A DNA stretch of 64,000 bases, from contig JAVKHP010000001.1 of NCBI GenBank assembly GCA_031459855.1, positions 1,098,059 through 1,162,058 of the forward strand, written 5' to 3'. The translations under genes and the position numbers were made by a program. The notes under the pieces were generated by a model. That model had not been told where the DNA came from. It worked only from the letters and a program-made list of their open reading frames with translations, and did not search any database. Of this stretch, positions 61,945 through 64,000 are shown in pieces. Source of the stretch: Armatimonadota bacterium (GTDB lineage Bacteria; Sysuimicrobiota; Sysuimicrobiia; Sysuimicrobiales; Humicultoraceae). Numbering within the stretch: the first letter of the stretch is position 1; each line of letters starts with the position of its first letter.

Positions 61945-63234
61945 ATGCTCGACCTCAAGAAGATCCGCGATGCGCCCGAGCGCTACCGGGCGGGGCTGCG
62001 CAAGCGCGGGCTGGATCCCGGCGCGATCGACGCGGTGCTCGAGGCCGACCGCCGGCGCCGGGAGCTGCTGGCGCAGATCGAGACGCTGCGCGCCGAGCAG
62101 AACCGCGCCTCGGCCGAGGTGCCGCGCCTGACGGGCGAGGCGCGCCAGGCGCGCATTGCGACGCTGCGGGACCTGGCCGAGCGGCTGCGGGCGCTGGAGC
62201 CGGCCCTGGAGCGCGCCGAAGCCGACCTCGACCGCCTGCTGCGGGCCCTGCCCAACCAGCCCGACGACAGCGTGCCCGACGGGCTGGACGCCTCGGCCAA
62301 CGTGGTGGTGCGCACCTGGGGCGAGCCGCCGCGGTTCGACTTCCCGCCGGCCGACCACGTCGACCTGGGCGCCCGCCTGGACATCCTGGACTTCGAGCGC
62401 GGGGCCAGGGCGGCGGGCTCGCGTTTCTATTACCTGAAGGGCGACGGCGTGCTCCTGGAACTGGCGCTGGTGCGCCTCGCCGTGGACCTGCTGCTGGCCG
62501 AGGGCTTCGTGGTGATGGAACCGCCCATGCTGGTGCGCACCGGTGTCATCACGGGGGCCTGGGGCGGGGTGACCTTCGACCCGCAGCAGACCTACAAGGT
62601 GGAAACCGACGACCTGGCCCTGATCGGCACCAGCGAGCAGTCCCTGGCCGCCTACCACATGGACGAGATCCTGGACGGGGCCCGCCTGCCCCTGCGCTAC
62701 GGAGGGCTGTCGTGGTGCTTCCGCCGGGAGGCGGGGTCCTACGGTCGCGACGTCCGCGGGCTGTACCGGGTCCATCAGTTCTTCAAGGTCGAAATGTTTT
62801 CGTTCGCCCATCCCGCGCGCTCGGCGGACGAGCACGAGTACCTGGTCAGCCTGGAGGAACGCTACGTGCGCGCCCTGGGCCTGCCCCACCGCGTGGTGCT
62901 GTTGTGCGGCGGCGACCTGGGGCTGGCCATGGCCAAGACCTACGACGTCGAGACGTGGATGCCCGGCCGCGGCGGGTGGGGTGAGACACACTCGTGCAGC
63001 AACGCCCACGACTTCCAGGCGCGCCGGCTGGGTATCAAGTACCGTGAGGGCCCGCGGGGGTCCGCGGAGTTCGTCCACACCCTGAACGGGACGCTGGTGG
63101 CGACCAGCCGGATGCTGATCGCGCTCCTGGAGAACTACCAGCAGGCCGACGGCTCGGTGCGCGTGCCGGAGGTCTTGCAGCCCTACCTCGGCGGTCGCAC
63201 CGTGCTTCGCCCCCCGTCCCCGGTCGCCCCGTGA
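61945..63234 (+). CDS. serS: Seryl-tRNA synthetase
   Basis: Class II synthetase charging tRNA-Ser, 429 residues. The N-terminal coiled-coil arm (about 25-105) is rich in Arg, Glu and Leu. The core has TSEQSLAAYH, motif 2 in WCFRREAGSYGRDVRGLYRV, the FKVEMF segment and motif 3 near TLVATSRMLIALLENYQ. It lies 34 bases after serA in the same T-box operon, so the enzyme that charges the sensed tRNA is itself regulated by it. Confidence 0.96.
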   Translation: MLDLKKIRDAPERYRAGLRKRGLDPGAIDAVLEADRRRRELLAQIETLRAEQNRASAEVPRLTGEARQARIATLRDLAERLRALEPALERAEADLDRLLRALPNQPDDSVPDGLDASANVVVRTWGEPPRFDFPPADHVDLGARLDILDFERGARAAGSRFYYLKGDGVLLELALVRLAVDLLLAEGFVVMEPPMLVRTGVITGAWGGVTFDPQQTYKVETDDLALIGTSEQSLAAYHMDEILDGARLPLRYGGLSWCFRREAGSYGRDVRGLYRVHQFFKVEMFSFAHPARSADEHEYLVSLEERYVRALGLPHRVVLLCGGDLGLAMAKTYDVETWMPGRGGWGETHSCSNAHDFQARRLGIKYREGPRGSAEFVHTLNGTLVATSRMLIALLENYQQADGSVRVPEVLQPYLGGRTVLRPPSPVAP

Positions 63235-63509
63235 TCGCCCTGCTCGCCGGCGTGGCGCTGGTGGGCGGGTTCGTCCTGGCAGCGCGCGGCGGCCGGGGTA
63301 CGCCCGTCCGTTGGCTCGCGTGGGCGGGGGTCGCTGTGGGCGGCGCGGGCGCCTTCTACTGGGACCACCCGCCGTTCGTCTACCTGGCCGACCTGCTCGG
63401 GTACTACTACGCCCTGGTGATGCTGGTGGTCTTCTACGCCTCTGCGGGCGTGCTGGTGGGCGCTGTCTACCGGTACCTCGCGCGCTCCCCCGGCCCCCTG
63501 CGGCGCTAG
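63231..63509 (+). CDS. Small membrane protein, unknown function
   Basis: A 92-residue protein with three hydrophobic segments (LLAGVALVGGFVLAA, WLAWAGVAVGGAGAFYW and YYYALVMLVVFYASAGVLVGAVY). GTG 63231 overlaps the serS stop (GTGA), so it is coupled to serS. No family was recognised; a link to serine or to envelope functions would be a guess. Confidence 0.6.
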   Translation: MIALLAGVALVGGFVLAARGGRGTPVRWLAWAGVAVGGAGAFYWDHPPFVYLADLLGYYYALVMLVVFYASAGVLVGAVYRYLARSPGPLRR

Positions 63510-63718
63510 GCGATGACGAGTACGCGGTCGAATCTGAGCTTGTTCTAGTACGAAGACACGGCATTCCACGCGGGGGCCGCGTGGCACTTCTATGAGCTCT
63601 GCCGGACTGTCATCCAACTACACGGGCAAGCAAGCGCGTGATCGAGCGGATGCGCTGAGAGAAGATCGCGACCGAGACACCGGGAATTTAGAGAGTCCGT
63701 GTGTCTGCGCGTCTTCAG
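63510..63718. other. Junction region between the serine operon and a lower-GC segment
   Basis: No gene was recognised. A perfect hairpin CCACGCGG-GGG-CCGCGTGG at 63566-63584 may terminate the serine operon. Base composition falls from strongly GC-rich to mixed across this stretch. Confidence 0.45.
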
Positions 63719-64000
63719 CTATGGACACTTGATCAACTGTAGCAACCCCGAGGCGTGGTTGCGTACTGCGCTCAGCGTCAGACGGTAAGCAGCCCGCATC
63801 ATGGCTGTGTACAAAATACGCCGGGCCCGCTCGAGCTGCTCCGGGTTGTAATCCCGTGATGGTAACCGGCGCTCAGTCACTCCGACGATAAACACCACCG
63901 GAAACTCGATGCCCTTTGCACTGAAAGTGGTGATGAGTTTCACGCTGGGCTCAAAGATATCGATGGATCTGCGACCGTCTGCCTTTTCGTAATGTTCAGA
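63719..64000 (-). CDS. UvrD/Rep-type helicase, C-terminal part (partial)
   Basis: The frame is open at the window edge and ends with TAG at 63719. The visible 93 residues contain VKLITTFSAKGIEFPVVFIV, the motif V region of superfamily 1A helicases, and ERARRILYTAMMRAAYRLTL, the motif VI region with its arginine. Codon use and GC content differ from the rest of the window, which suggests transfer. The N-terminal ATPase motifs lie outside. Functions of such helicases range from repair to phage defence; the part seen does not tell. Confidence 0.82.
   Translation of the reverse strand, partial: SEHYEKADGRRSIDIFEPSVKLITTFSAKGIEFPVVFIVGVTERRLPSRDYNPEQLERARRILYTAMMRAAYRLTLSAVRNHASGLLQLIKCP

Noticed and set aside
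63520-63600. Possible tRNA in the junction near the hairpin at 63566
   Set aside because: No cloverleaf with T-arm GTTCGA-type sequence and acceptor pairing could be drawn.

Overview
The window is about 64 kb of very GC-rich, gene-dense bacterial DNA. Genes are packed with ATGA/GTGA overlaps and often start with GTG. Two T-box leaders, Tat-type signals on binding proteins, a UGA-coded (selenocysteine) selD, and many ABC importers with few ATPases suggest a thermophile-like, amino-acid- or peptide-consuming lineage outside the Proteobacteria. Firmicutes-related, Armatimonadota or Chloroflexota neighbours, or a candidate phylum such as CSP1-3, would fit, but the sequence alone does not settle this. 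The last ~400 bases have visibly lower GC and carry a UvrD-type helicase fragment, so a foreign segment may begin there.

Layout. 1-8.0 kb (+): end of a glycine-betaine/choline-type ABC importer; an acyl-CoA dehydrogenase, a zinc alcohol dehydrogenase and a FabL-like reductase; then a sugar-type ABC set (two permeases and a binding protein, no ATPase). 8.1-15.0 kb (-): lone FabH and an oligopeptide-type ABC set with two tandem binding-protein paralogues separated from the permeases by a strong hairpin. 15.2-28.2 kb (+): a promoter and Trp T-box (specifier UGG) in front of aroF-tyrA-trpE-G-D-C-trpS-trpF-B-A, followed closely by two Nudix proteins, an OGG1-type glycosylase and a secreted protein. 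28.3-35.3 kb (-): a complete Liv-type amino-acid importer and a FAD monooxygenase with a degenerate OYE half. 35.6-38.4 kb (+): aminotransferase-amidase pair. 38.6-51.4 kb (-): a catabolic island with tryptophan 2,3-dioxygenase, a small unknown protein, an aryl-CoA ligase, acyl-CoA dehydrogenase, Rid protein, crotonase-family protein, a full-length salicylyl-/2-aminobenzoyl-CoA monooxygenase-reductase, an LLM flavoprotein and a sugar-type ABC set. 51.7-55.7 kb: selD (-), then archease, a peptide-binding protein and a peroxiredoxin-like protein (+). 55.7-58.3 kb: GNAT acetyltransferase (-), amt-PII (+). 58.5-63.5 kb (+): promoter and Ser T-box (specifier UCC) in front of a class-V aminotransferase, serA, serS and a small membrane protein.

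How they work together. The window makes tryptophan under tRNA-Trp control, with trpS inside the operon. About 14 kb away it carries genes that would open the tryptophan ring and degrade anthranilate through CoA thioesters. Kynurenine formamidase and kynureninase are not recognised here, so that route is incomplete in the window. Serine synthesis and serine tRNA charging sit under one serine-sensing leader, and ammonium uptake sits with its PII regulator.

A recurrent oddity is short tandem duplication (about 20-72 bp periods) at gene borders. In several cases it copies a ribosome-binding site and start codon, or a stop codon.
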